From Selenomonadaceae bacterium (GTDB taxonomy: Bacteria > Bacillota > Negativicutes > Selenomonadales > Selenomonadaceae), in NCBI GenBank assembly GCA_017476005.1, contig JAFVEM010000046.1:80000-122065 (forward strand): a stretch of DNA of 42,066 nucleotides. The letters are read 5' to 3'. The notes under the pieces were generated by a model, which worked only from the letters and a program-made list of their open reading frames with translations, was not told the DNA's origin and did not search any database. This document shows positions 1 to 8,812 of the stretch, one piece after another. Both the position numbers and the translations under genes were made by a program. The stretch's first letter is position 1. The number at the start of each line of letters is the position of its first letter.

Positions 1-488
1 AAGGCGCGGTATTCCTCTGGGGTCATGCCCTCGTAGGCTTTGGTCAGGTAATCTATGAGGGTTTTGTTTTCGGCGGCGGACAGCCCCGTTTTGTTCATAA
101 TTTTAGGCTGAATTTTTTTGGCGAAATCCACCATTTTCTTGGGGGCGGCAAAATTTTTATCCTCCAGCGCCCGGTGCAGGAACATCACCTCTTGCAAATA
201 ATAAGGCGCGGTCTCGCAATAGAAAGTGCCGTCCATATCAAAAGTGGCCACCCGATCCTCTTCGGGAATAAAACCGGGATTGCCGGGAGTGGTAGCCGCC
301 TCCACGAACTTCACGATTTTTTCTTTGGTGGGGGAACCATCCGACCAGTAGCGGAAATCGTCGGCCGTCACCACGTTAATGGCGGCCACCTCCTCCCGAC
401 TGGCCGCCGCGCAGTCGTCGGTAAAGCCGACAGCCGTAAGCGACAGCGCCGCCAGCACCCCGGATAAAACCTTTTTTAAATTTGGCAT
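1..488 (-). CDS. Exported HAD-superfamily phosphatase, C-terminus cut by window edge
   Basis: The ATG at 488 (minus) opens a frame that stays open to the window edge, giving 162 residues. The first ~29 residues form a signal peptide (basic MPNLKK, hydrophobic stretch, small residues DCAAA), so the product should be exported. Residues ~85-90 read FDMDGT, the DxDGT motif that holds the nucleophilic aspartate of HAD phosphatases, followed by an alpha-helical cap-like segment. The later HAD motifs (Lys, acidic pair) lie beyond the edge. A Shine-Dalgarno (AGGAGAG) sits just upstream of the start. The ~115 nt before the start contain a structured leader (602-705) shared with lptD and, between the two, a 7-bp GC-rich hairpin at 522-538. 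Secreted acid-phosphatase-like activity is inferred from the fold; the substrate is unknown. Confidence 0.75.
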   Translation of the reverse strand, partial: MPNLKKVLSGVLAALSLTAVGFTDDCAAASREEVAAINVVTADDFRYWSDGSPTKEKIVKFVEAATTPGNPGFIPEEDRVATFDMDGTFYCETAPYYLQEVMFLHRALEDKNFAAPKKMVDFAKKIQPKIMNKTGLSAAENKTLIDYLTKAYEGMTPEEYRA

Positions 489-601
489 GTTGGTCTCTCC
501 TTTGCCACGATAAATTTTAGCCCCCCGGAGGCCGGGGGACGCTTTTGACAATTTCGAACTTCGACGTTAATTTTGTTTTTCCTGCCCGAGTGGGAGTTTT
601 T

Positions 602-705
602 TAGACTAGATAACGTTAGATCTTTCCGCAGGAAGGTCTTACGTTATCTGTATATACCGCGGACGAATAGTCCGAAAAAGGAATGGTTTTTCTTTCGCGA
701 GTCTA
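602..705 (-). promoter_or_regulatory. Structured leader element, copy A (upstream of HAD gene)
   Basis: Read on the minus strand, this element shares the 18-nt block CGTCCGCGGTATATACAG with the leader of lptD (9901-9918), followed in both by a long hairpin with nearly the same inner strand (AAGACCTTCC, 3-nt loop, GGAA). Here the outer stem is AGATAACG/CGTTATCT (608-615 with 642-649). A small hairpin CGGAC/GTCCG (660-674) overlaps the conserved block, ACTCGCGA is also shared, and TAGACT/AGTCTA (700-705 with 602-607) could close the element at its base. It lies in the 5' leader of the HAD gene and after the stop of the autotransporter gene. It could be a cis-regulatory RNA, or the region could double as a promoter; I do not recognise a known riboswitch class. 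Confidence 0.6.
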
Positions 706-718
706 GATTGCTCTCACC

Positions 719-3235
719 TTAGAATTTCCACAGCAGGCTCACCTGACCGGCTCCGCCGCGTTGCTTGCCACAGGCGAAGGTTGCGCCGAGGCCTAGGGTG
801 AAACTGCTATTTTTCGGCTGATGGCGCCAGCCTATTTCAAAGATGCCGCTGCCCCCCTTGAGGCTTGGCGCGGCGGTGCTGTAGCCCACCACGGTAGCTT
901 TGGCCTCGCCGTCAAATTCATGCTCGTAGTAGGCACCGACATAGCCTTTGCTCTGCTCATTAAAGGCATGGGTCAGTCTGGCGCCAAGTCGTAGCCGATG
1001 ACTGCTCACGGCAGAAAAATTATAGGTTTCGCCGGTACTCAGGCGAACGGAGTCGCTACCTGTACGGCTGTAGAAATATCTGAGGGAAACATTGAGTTCA
1101 TTTCTCCCGTTCATTTGGATTGCCTTGCCCAATCCCAAATGCGCTCCCCAGTAGCTACTGTCGGTGTCGTAGCCGATATTTATGCCCTCGTAGCCCGTAA
1201 AGTTCCGGGAGCTGTAATCCGCCTTGGTTCTGCCGGCGCGGAGGCTACCCTCGTAATACATTCCTCCCGAGTCTGTTCGGCGAACAAAGGCCGCTACCCC
1301 GGCATAATCACTGTCTCCTTCGCCGTGCATATTCTCGTAATAGCTGTCATAACTGCCTTTGCCGTATTCCCCGGCCAAACCGTAAAGGAGTGTACCATTT
1401 CTCAATTCGTTCTCTTTGGCAAAGCCTAAAACGGCGCTAAAATTGCGACTATCCACATGAGAACCTGTCTGGTAGCGATACTTGCCGCCCTGCGCTGCGA
1501 AGAAAGGAGACCATTCGCCCTTGGCGGCCTTGTTTCCTGACCGGGAGGCAGTTTCGGCCTGTTGCAGACCCTCCGCCGCGAGCAAGTCGGCTCCTCTGTT
1601 CAGGAAAGCCGCTTGCGCTGCGCGAGTTTCCACCGGCGATTTCGTTTCGCCAGTCACTGCCGCCTCGCCCAAAACTGCTTGCAACCGGTGAGAGTCATTG
1701 TTAAGGGTGTAGGGGTAACTAAGGGAGACTCCCTGCTTCAGCGTGCCGGTAGTCTTACCATCATAACTAATGTTTCCTTGGGCGGAAATGAGATTTATGG
1801 TCTCTCCCCGGGCAAGGGAGACAGATCCCTCGGCGGACAATACGATGTTAGCGCCGGTAAGGTCTGTATCCTCCGCGCCGGTTAAAGTAAGCATAGTGCT
1901 ACTCGCTTGATATGTGGACGGCAAATGAAACGCCAGTGTCTCGAAATTGTAAATATTGTTGGCGCTTATGCCCGATGAAGCAAGATAGAGTTCGTTACCC
2001 GTAAAGAGATCGCCGTCGCTTTTCGTGTTATAAACAAAATCGCCGCTGGCATTGGTGGTCACATAAGTGCCGCCGCTGACATCTTGCAAACCGGCCGGGA
2101 TGTAAATGGCAATGGTATTATTAGTGGCGTTACCTGTGCTACTCATGGTCATGCCGCCATGAAGATATACTGCGCCGCCGTTGCCCGAGCCGCCCCTGAG
2201 GTTTACGGTATTGCCCGTGGCATCTCCGCCACTGGCCAGCCCACCGATCAAGGTAAGTTTGCTGGAAATATTGCCTCCGGAAACATTGACGCTATTAAAA
2301 TTAGCGTTGCCGCTCTTGGAATAGCCGCCATAGACCAGTCCCGTGCCGGTGGTGGAAATGGAACCGCCGCTGATGTTTACCTGATTGTACGCGGCCTCCC
2401 CGGTGAGGGAGAAGCCTCCATAAAATTCGGCATCCCCTGCTTCATATTGCGAAAAGCCACTCACGAGGCTCGCGTTTTCCACGGGACTTGCGGCCACTTC
2501 GCCCCCGGTCAGGTTTACCGTATTGTAGGTAGCGTTGCCGTCATCGGCCTTACCGCCCCAAATGTAAGCCTTATTGCCGCCGATAACGCCGTCATTCACC
2601 GTGACGGTATTGTAGCTTACGTTACCGGTGGTATAAGCGCGTCCGCCGAATAAATAAGCGCCGTCCTCAAACTCACCGTCATTTATCGTAAGTTCTCCTC
2701 TGAGGGCGTCGCTGCCCTTATTGCCGATACCGGGAGAAATGAAAGTATATCCCTGAAACGTGCCGTTATTCACCGTCACATAGTTATCTGCGGCAACGTA
2801 CCCTTCGCCGCTGGCATTACCAGCGTAAATACCGGCCGCTTGCATGGTACTGGTCTTATTGACGAAATTGCCATTATTGATGACAATGCCGCTATCGGTA
2901 GCGTTACCGTTAGCTCTCGTAAAGCCGCCGTAAAAGTAGTTGACGTAGGTATTGGAACCGGCTACCCCCGAGCCGTTGACGGTGAAAGTCCCTCCGTTTA
3001 TCGTCATGAGGCTGTCGGAGGCGGTTCCGTTCAGGGTATAGGCGTTAAAGAACCATTGACGACCGTCGTCATTATTGTAATCCCCATTCAAAACCCAGTT
3101 TACGCCGGAGATGTCCCCGGTGTTGGTGCCGTCCCCCGAGCCGTAGTAGGTATTATCCTCTGCGGCCGCAATCCCGGTAGCTGACAGTAAACCTGCCACC
3201 GCTACCGAGAGGCAAGCCACTCCCTTTTTACTCAC
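719..3235 (-). CDS. Autotransporter-like outer-membrane protein with repetitive passenger
   Basis: This 838-residue protein begins at a GTG (3235) chosen because AAAGGAG lies ~10 nt upstream and a clean signal peptide follows (MSKKG, hydrophobic core, AIAAAED). Residues ~30-400 are an imperfect repeat of about 35-45 residues containing NxVNxxGG and GGxxxxGNAxxN elements, as expected for a right-handed beta-helix passenger. Residues ~570-838 alternate in the manner of a 12-strand barrel and end in LLWKF, with the terminal phenylalanine used for BAM-dependent insertion. The passenger is therefore probably displayed on the surface as an adhesin or similar. Its neighbour upstream on the same strand is a Tat-exported oxidoreductase, with 168 nt between them. 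Specific ligand unknown. Confidence 0.85.
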   Translation of the reverse strand: MSKKGVACLSVAVAGLLSATGIAAAEDNTYYGSGDGTNTGDISGVNWVLNGDYNNDDGRQWFFNAYTLNGTASDSLMTINGGTFTVNGSGVAGSNTYVNYFYGGFTRANGNATDSGIVINNGNFVNKTSTMQAAGIYAGNASGEGYVAADNYVTVNNGTFQGYTFISPGIGNKGSDALRGELTINDGEFEDGAYLFGGRAYTTGNVSYNTVTVNDGVIGGNKAYIWGGKADDGNATYNTVNLTGGEVAASPVENASLVSGFSQYEAGDAEFYGGFSLTGEAAYNQVNISGGSISTTGTGLVYGGYSKSGNANFNSVNVSGGNISSKLTLIGGLASGGDATGNTVNLRGGSGNGGAVYLHGGMTMSSTGNATNNTIAIYIPAGLQDVSGGTYVTTNASGDFVYNTKSDGDLFTGNELYLASSGISANNIYNFETLAFHLPSTYQASSTMLTLTGAEDTDLTGANIVLSAEGSVSLARGETINLISAQGNISYDGKTTGTLKQGVSLSYPYTLNNDSHRLQAVLGEAAVTGETKSPVETRAAQAAFLNRGADLLAAEGLQQAETASRSGNKAAKGEWSPFFAAQGGKYRYQTGSHVDSRNFSAVLGFAKENELRNGTLLYGLAGEYGKGSYDSYYENMHGEGDSDYAGVAAFVRRTDSGGMYYEGSLRAGRTKADYSSRNFTGYEGINIGYDTDSSYWGAHLGLGKAIQMNGRNELNVSLRYFYSRTGSDSVRLSTGETYNFSAVSSHRLRLGARLTHAFNEQSKGYVGAYYEHEFDGEAKATVVGYSTAAPSLKGGSGIFEIGWRHQPKNSSFTLGLGATFACGKQRGGAGQVSLLWKF

Positions 3236-3403
3236 TCAGTTTTGACTCCTTTCATTTGCTTCGCTAAGATTTCTCTCACCTTTCCGAGTGGAAACTGTCC
3301 AGCTGATAGCAAGCCTCCAGTTGCCCTTCCTTGAGGAGCCGCCTGACTATGGTTGTGATAACCCCAGTCATCTCTATTCTGCCACGCCCCATAGTCAACA
3401 GAA

Positions 3404-4936
3404 TCAACCTTCGCTCACATAGCTTCGTACGTCTGTGGGCAGTTCTTCCCAATGCAAGGCGTTTACTTCGATACCGTGGGAAATCCCCCAAGCCGCCGCA
3501 ATGCCGGCTGCCTCTCCCATACTCATGCAGGTGGGCTGGATGCGGAAAGAGGCCTGCGCGGCGAAACTGCCGCTGGCGCAGCGTCCCACCACCAGCAGAT
3601 TGGCAAGTTCGTTCGTCACCAAAGCGCGGTAAGGGATTTCGTAGTATTGCCCTCTTTTTAGCTTTTCAAAGAGATCCAATTTCACATCATGAATGTCGAT
3701 GGGATAAGCCGTGCGACAAACGGCATCTGGAAAATGACGCGCCTTTAGATAATCGTCGGCCCCCATGTAATATTTCCCCCGAATCCGCCAAGACTCGCGT
3801 ACTCCTACCATGCTGGCCTCGCGGCTGATGTAGGCTTTCTCAAAGCCGGGAATGTTATTGCAGAAAAAAGCTGACAGATGCCGCGCCATCCGCCGCCCGA
3901 AACTCACAGCCTTACTGGTGGAAACGGCATCCGTGGAGCTGAAGGACAGAGGCGGCATCTCGGGGCAATTCATGCTCATTACCGAAGGTTTACCGGGGAT
4001 GGAGAAGGCTTGAATGTACAGGATGTCATCCTCGGTAAGTTCGCCGCGAGCCACACCGTCCCGGAAGAATTGCTCATTCTTTTTCCATTTTGCGAACTCG
4101 AAAAATGGCGGTCGTTTCTCCTTCAGAGCATCCTCCGCAATTTTAACGAAAAGCCCCCGTGTATAGTCATCCTTCAAATCCTTCGTAAAGAAACGATATA
4201 CCTTGCCCACATCGATGCCGCCCATTTCAAAGCGAAGGCTCATGGGCTGATTGCGTCCCGTACTCTCCGAGCCTTTTTCCGCAGGGACTCTCGCCAACCT
4301 AGAAAGCAAGGCGTCGCCCGTGCCATCGATGAAAATTTTTGCCTGTATCCTAGACAGTCCCTCCGCAGTTTGGACGATACAGGAGACGATCTTGCCAGCA
4401 TCAGTCACAGCCCCCACTAGGGAAGCATTATAAAGAATATCCACACCGGCTTCTTCGCACATTTCATCATAGACAAAAGAAAGATATTCCGGTACATATT
4501 GTCCCCTGCCGCCTCCATAATAGGTATCGGTGTCGATACCCAAGGATGGCGACGCCCCCTGTTTTTCCATGCGCTGATTCAAATCCGTGATATAGGGAGT
4601 ATCACTGCCATCGGCAAAGGTCGGCATACAGGGGAAAACACAGCCTTGGGTTGCTAGGCCGCCCAAGGAAATCCCTCGCTCAATAAGGAGAGTTTTCGCG
4701 CCCCGGCGCGCGGCGGTAACGGCAGCCGCTGTACCTGCCGAACCGCCGCCCACCACGCAGACATCCGCATTAAAGAGTACGGGAAGTTCCGCCTCGGCAA
4801 AATTCACAGCAGATACCACGGGAGCCGCCGCTTTAGCGATGTTGTTACCGGTACCCAGCATTGTCCCGGCCGCCGTGAGCCCCACGAGTTTCATGAAACT
4901 GCGCCTTGACATCGGGATTTTAAATGATTGATCCAT
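3404..4936 (-). CDS. Tat-exported FAD-dependent oxidoreductase
   Basis: This is a 510-residue protein with a twin-arginine signal (SRRSFMK at residues ~10-16, then a hydrophobic stretch to ~38), so it is likely exported folded with its cofactor. Residues ~57-80 (VCVVGGGSAGTAAA) are the dinucleotide-binding GxGxxG motif, and ERGISLGG follows as the usual second FAD contact. Overall it resembles the FAD_oxidored family (PF12831). The C-terminal half carries a second conserved block around LLVVGRCASGSFAAQ. The start at 4936 follows AGAGGT. It is divergent from the flagellin gene, with 196 nt between them, and co-directional with the autotransporter gene downstream. The substrate cannot be read from sequence; reduction of a periplasmic organic acid or acceptor is possible. 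Confidence 0.85.
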   Translation of the reverse strand: MDQSFKIPMSRRSFMKLVGLTAAGTMLGTGNNIAKAAAPVVSAVNFAEAELPVLFNADVCVVGGGSAGTAAAVTAARRGAKTLLIERGISLGGLATQGCVFPCMPTFADGSDTPYITDLNQRMEKQGASPSLGIDTDTYYGGGRGQYVPEYLSFVYDEMCEEAGVDILYNASLVGAVTDAGKIVSCIVQTAEGLSRIQAKIFIDGTGDALLSRLARVPAEKGSESTGRNQPMSLRFEMGGIDVGKVYRFFTKDLKDDYTRGLFVKIAEDALKEKRPPFFEFAKWKKNEQFFRDGVARGELTEDDILYIQAFSIPGKPSVMSMNCPEMPPLSFSSTDAVSTSKAVSFGRRMARHLSAFFCNNIPGFEKAYISREASMVGVRESWRIRGKYYMGADDYLKARHFPDAVCRTAYPIDIHDVKLDLFEKLKRGQYYEIPYRALVTNELANLLVVGRCASGSFAAQASFRIQPTCMSMGEAAGIAAAWGISHGIEVNALHWEELPTDVRSYVSEG

Positions 4937-5052
4937 GTCTTACCTCTTCTTTCTCATTATGCGACACAACCAAGTAATCTTAGTTCGCCAAAACTAAATG
5001 TTACTCCTGCTCGTGGCGAGAATATTTCTCAAAATAACAAAACGATAATCGT

Positions 5053-5085
5053 CCGCTGGCGCTCACCACATTTAAGCTCCAGCGG
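5053..5085. promoter_or_regulatory. Inverted repeat straddling the flagellin promoter -35
   Basis: CCGCTGG (5053-5059) and CCAGCGG (5079-5085) are perfect 7-bp inverted arms 19 nt apart, and the -35 element of the flagellin promoter lies between them. The position would suit an operator, but no regulator is identified. Confidence 0.35.
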
Positions 5086-5099
5086 TTAAATGACGATAA
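5073..5099 (+). promoter_or_regulatory. Sigma-28 (SigD/FliA)-type promoter of the flagellin gene
   Basis: TAAG (5073-5076), a 15-nt spacer and GACGATAA (5092-5099) match the flagellar sigma-28 consensus (TAAA, 15 nt, GCCGATAA/T) with two mismatches. It lies 34 nt upstream of the flagellin start, which implies a short leader. Confidence 0.65.
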
Positions 5100-5132
5100 C
5101 ACAGGTAGAATGTTTTTTGCGAGGTGAGGAAG

Positions 5133-7256
5133 ATGTCCCTGAGCATTAACGGGCGGATGACTACGCCCATAGTTAATAGATTGCGCCGCCACGAGCAAAA
5201 TTTGGCCAAAGACACGGCGCGAGTGTCCGGGGCGCAAAAAATAGTGGGTGCCGCCGACGGGGCATCGGAGTTCGCCATCTCGGAAAAGATGCGCGTGCAG
5301 TTGCGCGCCCTCGATGCCGACGTGCAAAACGTCAAGACCGGCAGTAATATGGTGGCCACGGCTTTAGGCGGTATGCAAAATATCATTGATACCCTGCGTT
5401 CCATGAAGGAGCTAGCCATCAACGCCGCCAACGACACCAATACCGATGCCGACCGCGCCATAATGGAAAAGGAATTTGAGCATAGACTAGAGCATATTGA
5501 TAGCGTGGCCTACGGCACGAACTATAACGGCAAAATTCTCCTAGACGGCACCTATAAACCGCCCCTCACCAGACCTACACGCCCTAGCGGTGAAGTGCAT
5601 CAGGTTTCCTCCGGCGATATTGTTATCGACCAAGACGGCATTTATGAGCTAGAATCCGATTACAGCGGCAATATCATTATCACGGCGCAAAATGTGGAAC
5701 TGAGGCAGGCAGGCGGTTTTTCGCCGCTAAAGACTCAGTATGAGGCATACGCTATACATGACGCTTATGTTTATTGCGCCTCGGCAGAGACTAATCTTTG
5801 GCTCAAAGATATGTATTGGGTGAATGTGGCTAATGATGTAATCGGTCAAGACGAATACGGACAAGACATAATTGACACGATTGAAAAAAGTGCAATCAGA
5901 TTCCATGGCACGGGTAATACCTTGAATATCGTAGGCGAGGTGGCTATTGAGGCACTCAATGCGGCGCATACCGCTACGGTACATGTGGGCGAAGGTCTTG
6001 CCATATACGATTCTGGAGACAGTTCGAGCAATGATTGGTTTGAAGTAGAAACTGCCGTCACGCCCCGCGAGGACTATCTTGCGCTAGTCAGCTCCTTGAG
6101 TAATGTATTGCACCTTTGGGGCAACACGGCTAGCGGTGCCGCCATAGGCACAGATTACGGCGAGGACAGCGACGCTTATATTGTCATTGATATGGGTACC
6201 TCCGGCGGTGTTAGCTGTGTTACTTGGGGAGGAGGAGCCGGCATAGGCAGTGGCGCTGACGCTTCCATCGGCAGTATTCGTATCGAAAGCGGCGACGAAG
6301 TAGCTGGGCAAAGTTGGATGGTCAACACTGATTCAGCTGATTGGGCGGCTGGCGCCGGGATTGGTAGCGGTGCCTATGGATTGGTGCGCGGTGACATCAT
6401 CATAAATGGCGGTAATGTCAATCCATACAGTGAAACGGGTGGTGCTGCCCTAGGCGCAGGGAAAAATGGAACTGTACAAGGCAATATCATAATTAACGAC
6501 GGATATGTGATGGCCTCTTCCCTCTCTGAATCTTTGTCGTTGCCTCAGTGTGTTTGCGGAGCAGCGATAGGCACCGGTAGTTACAATGACGGGACTACTT
6601 CGCAGGTAGGCGGCATTTACATTAACGGCGGTCAAATACTGGCTAGAGCCGACACTGGCGGCGAGGCCATAGGTCGCGGTTGCTTGTATCTGAATCCCGG
6701 CACGATTACCGCCGGTGAAGTGGGCGAAATTGCCGTCGATGGCGGCGTCTACAGCACCCCCTTTGGTAGCGGCTCCTACCACACCTATGAGCGAGAGCGC
6801 CAAGCTACGGATCACGCCGTAGCGCCCTCGCCGGAAACGCCTTTGACAATCCATTACGGCACTAAGGCCGGTCAGCGGATGAACGTCTTTATAAAGTCCA
6901 TAGATACTTATTCCATCGGCTTGAAAGAGGCGGACGTGTCAACTCGCGACAAGGCGGAAGTCACCATCGCCTTGGTGGATTGCGCTGTAAATTATGTGGC
7001 CACGGAAGCCACCACCATGGGGGCTTATTTGCAACGACTTGAGACCACGGAAAATAATATCGTTTTGGCACACGAAAACACCACCGCCGCCGAGAGTACC
7101 ATTCGGGATGCCAATATGGCTGAGGAAATGGTGAACTACGCCAAGGACAATATTTTGAGTCAAGCCGCTCAAGCGATGCTCGCTCAGGCCAATAATGATT
7201 TAGGTCGCGTGGTTTCGCTCATTCGGGAGGGTAAATCAACCGTTCCATCACCGTAA
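5133..7256 (+). CDS. Flagellin with large beta-repeat insertion
   Basis: The product has 707 residues, well above the ~270-500 usual for flagellins. I chose the ATG at 5133 because GAGGTGAGGA lies directly upstream; an in-frame GTG at 5124 overlaps that ribosome site. Residues 1-~140 (LSINGRM through NYNGKILLDG) are the D0/D1 N-terminus and the last ~95 (TTMGAYLQRLETTENN to DLGRVVSLI) are the matching C-terminal D1/D0 helices that build the filament core. Between them lies a ~450-residue surface-exposed domain. Its second half repeats units such as GAGIGSGA, GDIIINGG and GAAIGTG, typical of Cthe_2159-like carbohydrate-binding or beta-helix repeats. The 3' end overlaps the truncated flgE gene on the opposite strand by 73 bp. 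It is expressed from the sigma-28-type promoter upstream. Confidence 0.9.
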   Translation: MSLSINGRMTTPIVNRLRRHEQNLAKDTARVSGAQKIVGAADGASEFAISEKMRVQLRALDADVQNVKTGSNMVATALGGMQNIIDTLRSMKELAINAANDTNTDADRAIMEKEFEHRLEHIDSVAYGTNYNGKILLDGTYKPPLTRPTRPSGEVHQVSSGDIVIDQDGIYELESDYSGNIIITAQNVELRQAGGFSPLKTQYEAYAIHDAYVYCASAETNLWLKDMYWVNVANDVIGQDEYGQDIIDTIEKSAIRFHGTGNTLNIVGEVAIEALNAAHTATVHVGEGLAIYDSGDSSSNDWFEVETAVTPREDYLALVSSLSNVLHLWGNTASGAAIGTDYGEDSDAYIVIDMGTSGGVSCVTWGGGAGIGSGADASIGSIRIESGDEVAGQSWMVNTDSADWAAGAGIGSGAYGLVRGDIIINGGNVNPYSETGGAALGAGKNGTVQGNIIINDGYVMASSLSESLSLPQCVCGAAIGTGSYNDGTTSQVGGIYINGGQILARADTGGEAIGRGCLYLNPGTITAGEVGEIAVDGGVYSTPFGSGSYHTYERERQATDHAVAPSPETPLTIHYGTKAGQRMNVFIKSIDTYSIGLKEADVSTRDKAEVTIALVDCAVNYVATEATTMGAYLQRLETTENNIVLAHENTTAAESTIRDANMAEEMVNYAKDNILSQAAQAMLAQANNDLGRVVSLIREGKSTVPSP

Positions 7257-8083
7257 GTATTCAGTGTACCTAATGCTCCACCATCCGCAGTGGCAGTAAC
7301 ACTCGTTACCGTTGACGTAAAAACCGTCTGTCCCAACTCATTAATATTCGAGGAATCATAACCAATAGTGGTGTAGTCAAAAGTAGTAGTGCTATCCAAG
7401 TTATAAGGATTACTTGTGTTATATCCGGAGGAGTGGATTTTCATATGATACCCACTTGTGGATTCATTAGGGCCGTAGCTAGTGGCTGTCGCTGTTGTTC
7501 CATCTGAATAAGTCTTGATAACACTGGCAATCTCATATCCCTCAACACTAGCATTAAGCGTCCCGGTGTAATCCTCAATTTTTGTTGCCTGAGCGGCCAT
7601 GGTTTTGCCGGAAGGAATCGTAATCGTTACGGTATCGCCGCTAGTATTCAAAACACCATCGGTGGCCGTCCAACCTTGTACATAAAGTCCACTACCGGGC
7701 AGAGTATATGCTCCGCTGTCGTCAAACTCGAAAGCGCCGTCGCGAGTGTAATACACATCGTTGCCGGACTTAACGACGAACAGGGCATTACCAGACAAGA
7801 CTATGTCCGTGTTCTTGCCCGTCTGTTGCGTGGTGCCGTCGGTGAAAATCGTGTCGATACTGCCGACGCCGACACCCAAGCCCACCTGCCGGGGATTGGT
7901 GCCGCCGATACCTTCGGCGGGGGAAGAGGCGGAACTGGTGGTTTGGCTGATGGAATCCGCGAAAGTTACGCGGCTCGACTTGAAACCCGTGGTGTTTACG
8001 TTGGCAATGTTGTTGCCGATAACGTCCATTCTCGTCTGATGAACTTTTACTCCTGCCACTCCGGAAAACAACGAACGCATCAT
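7184..8083 (-). CDS. flgE: Flagellar hook protein FlgE, truncated at the C-terminus
   Basis: The N-terminus (MMRSLFSGVAG, HQTRMDVIGNNIAN, NTTGFKSSR) is a diagnostic hook-protein D0/D1 region. An FlgE-like segment follows (VQGWTATDGVLNT), with a Thr/Ser-rich D2 domain up to about residue 280. The frame then runs through the end of the flagellin gene on the other strand and stops after 299 residues. It lacks the conserved C-terminal helix (flg_bbr_C type, SNVDL to NMI) needed for hook assembly. Hook proteins normally exceed 400 residues. The last ~20 residues (SRMSETTRPKSLLA) are antisense to flagellin and therefore unlikely to be native. A gene order flg_new-flgE is retained upstream. Either this is a genomic rearrangement or inversion scar, or an assembly join; function as a hook is unlikely. 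Confidence 0.85.
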   Translation of the reverse strand: MMRSLFSGVAGVKVHQTRMDVIGNNIANVNTTGFKSSRVTFADSISQTTSSASSPAEGIGGTNPRQVGLGVGVGSIDTIFTDGTTQQTGKNTDIVLSGNALFVVKSGNDVYYTRDGAFEFDDSGAYTLPGSGLYVQGWTATDGVLNTSGDTVTITIPSGKTMAAQATKIEDYTGTLNASVEGYEIASVIKTYSDGTTATATSYGPNESTSGYHMKIHSSGYNTSNPYNLDSTTTFDYTTIGYDSSNINELGQTVFTSTVTSVTATADGGALGTLNTYGDGTVDLPSRMSETTRPKSLLA

Positions 8084-8120
8084 GATAAATCACTACTCCT
8101 ATCTGTCCTGCGCGTGCGTT

Positions 8121-8654
8121 TTATAGAATAGTCACGCAGTCAATGTTGCCGAAAATCCGTTCTTTTGCATTCGCGCCGTCCATGGCGGTAATTACGGTAC
8201 GTTTTTCTACGCCCACAATCATGGCAAACTTGCCCTCGAAATAAATCATGCCCGTTTTGGCCTTGCGGGCGCGCATTTGGTCGATGGCCTCCACCAAACG
8301 CCGCAGAGTTCCAATGGTCATCAGGCTCTCGTAAGCCTCGGCGTTTTTCGAGAAACGCACCGCGCCGCGATTCCCTTTGACGCTAACGAAGATAGGGCTT
8401 TTCTTTTTGGTCGCCTCCTCGACAGGCTCGGCAACCAAAGCAGCCTCCGTCACTTGGCTCACCCCTTGCACTGTGTCTGCTGTCTGCTCGCCGGCGCGAT
8501 GGTTCGGTGTTTGTTCAGAAAGGTATAGATTTATGAACAGACACCAACGCCGTGATTTAGGCGTTCGCAAGCTCTTTGGTGCGAGAAAAATGTAGTGACC
8601 CCTACTCGGAAATTTTTGGCGGCTCCCCTTAGGCTTATCTCTCCCCTTTGCCAT
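8121..8654 (-). CDS. Flagellar operon protein of the flg_new family (TIGR02530)
   Basis: The C-terminal ~90 residues show the family pattern: VRFSKNA, a helical segment, then TGMIYFEGKFAMIVGVEKRTVITAMDG in two parts and IFGNIDC. This matches the small protein encoded just before flgE in Firmicutes flagellar operons. FlgE follows after 37 nt, the expected order. The start is uncertain: the frame is open to 8744, the ATG at 8654 has no convincing ribosome site, and the family domain begins only around 8390. Residues before that are low in recognisable content, so the true start may be a non-ATG codon nearer the domain, and the first ~60 residues may be untranslated. The role in flagellar assembly is known only by association. 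Confidence 0.7.
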   Translation of the reverse strand: MAKGRDKPKGSRQKFPSRGHYIFLAPKSLRTPKSRRWCLFINLYLSEQTPNHRAGEQTADTVQGVSQVTEAALVAEPVEEATKKKSPIFVSVKGNRGAVRFSKNAEAYESLMTIGTLRRLVEAIDQMRARKAKTGMIYFEGKFAMIVGVEKRTVITAMDGANAKERIFGNIDCVTIL

Positions 8655-8749
8655 CGCTGCTATTAGGCGGTGAAATGCTGGGGGAGTTTTTTGTGTGGGC
8701 GGCATCAAAATAATTTTGCACACCATTAGGCTGGCTACTTGCAAAGTAA

Positions 8750-8778
8750 TTTACAAATTAGGAGATATGCGGTACAAT
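8750..8778 (+). promoter_or_regulatory. Sigma-70-type promoter of the Rpn gene
   Basis: TTTACA (8750-8755), a 17-nt spacer and TACAAT (8773-8778) lie 34 nt upstream of the ATG at 8813, each element one mismatch from consensus. Confidence 0.6.
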
Positions 8779-8812
8779 AAGCAGAAACAGCTAAAGGGGG
8801 CTACATCGCGCC

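Noticed and set aside
998..2653. Long plus-strand frames opposite the autotransporter gene
   Set aside because: They are antisense to a coding gene with signal peptide, barrel end and ribosome site, and have no family features or start signals.
3345..3396. GACTATGG/CCATAGTC inverted repeat after the oxidoreductase gene
   Set aside because: It has a 36-nt loop and lies partly in an intergenic spacer; it shows neither a T run nor conservation.
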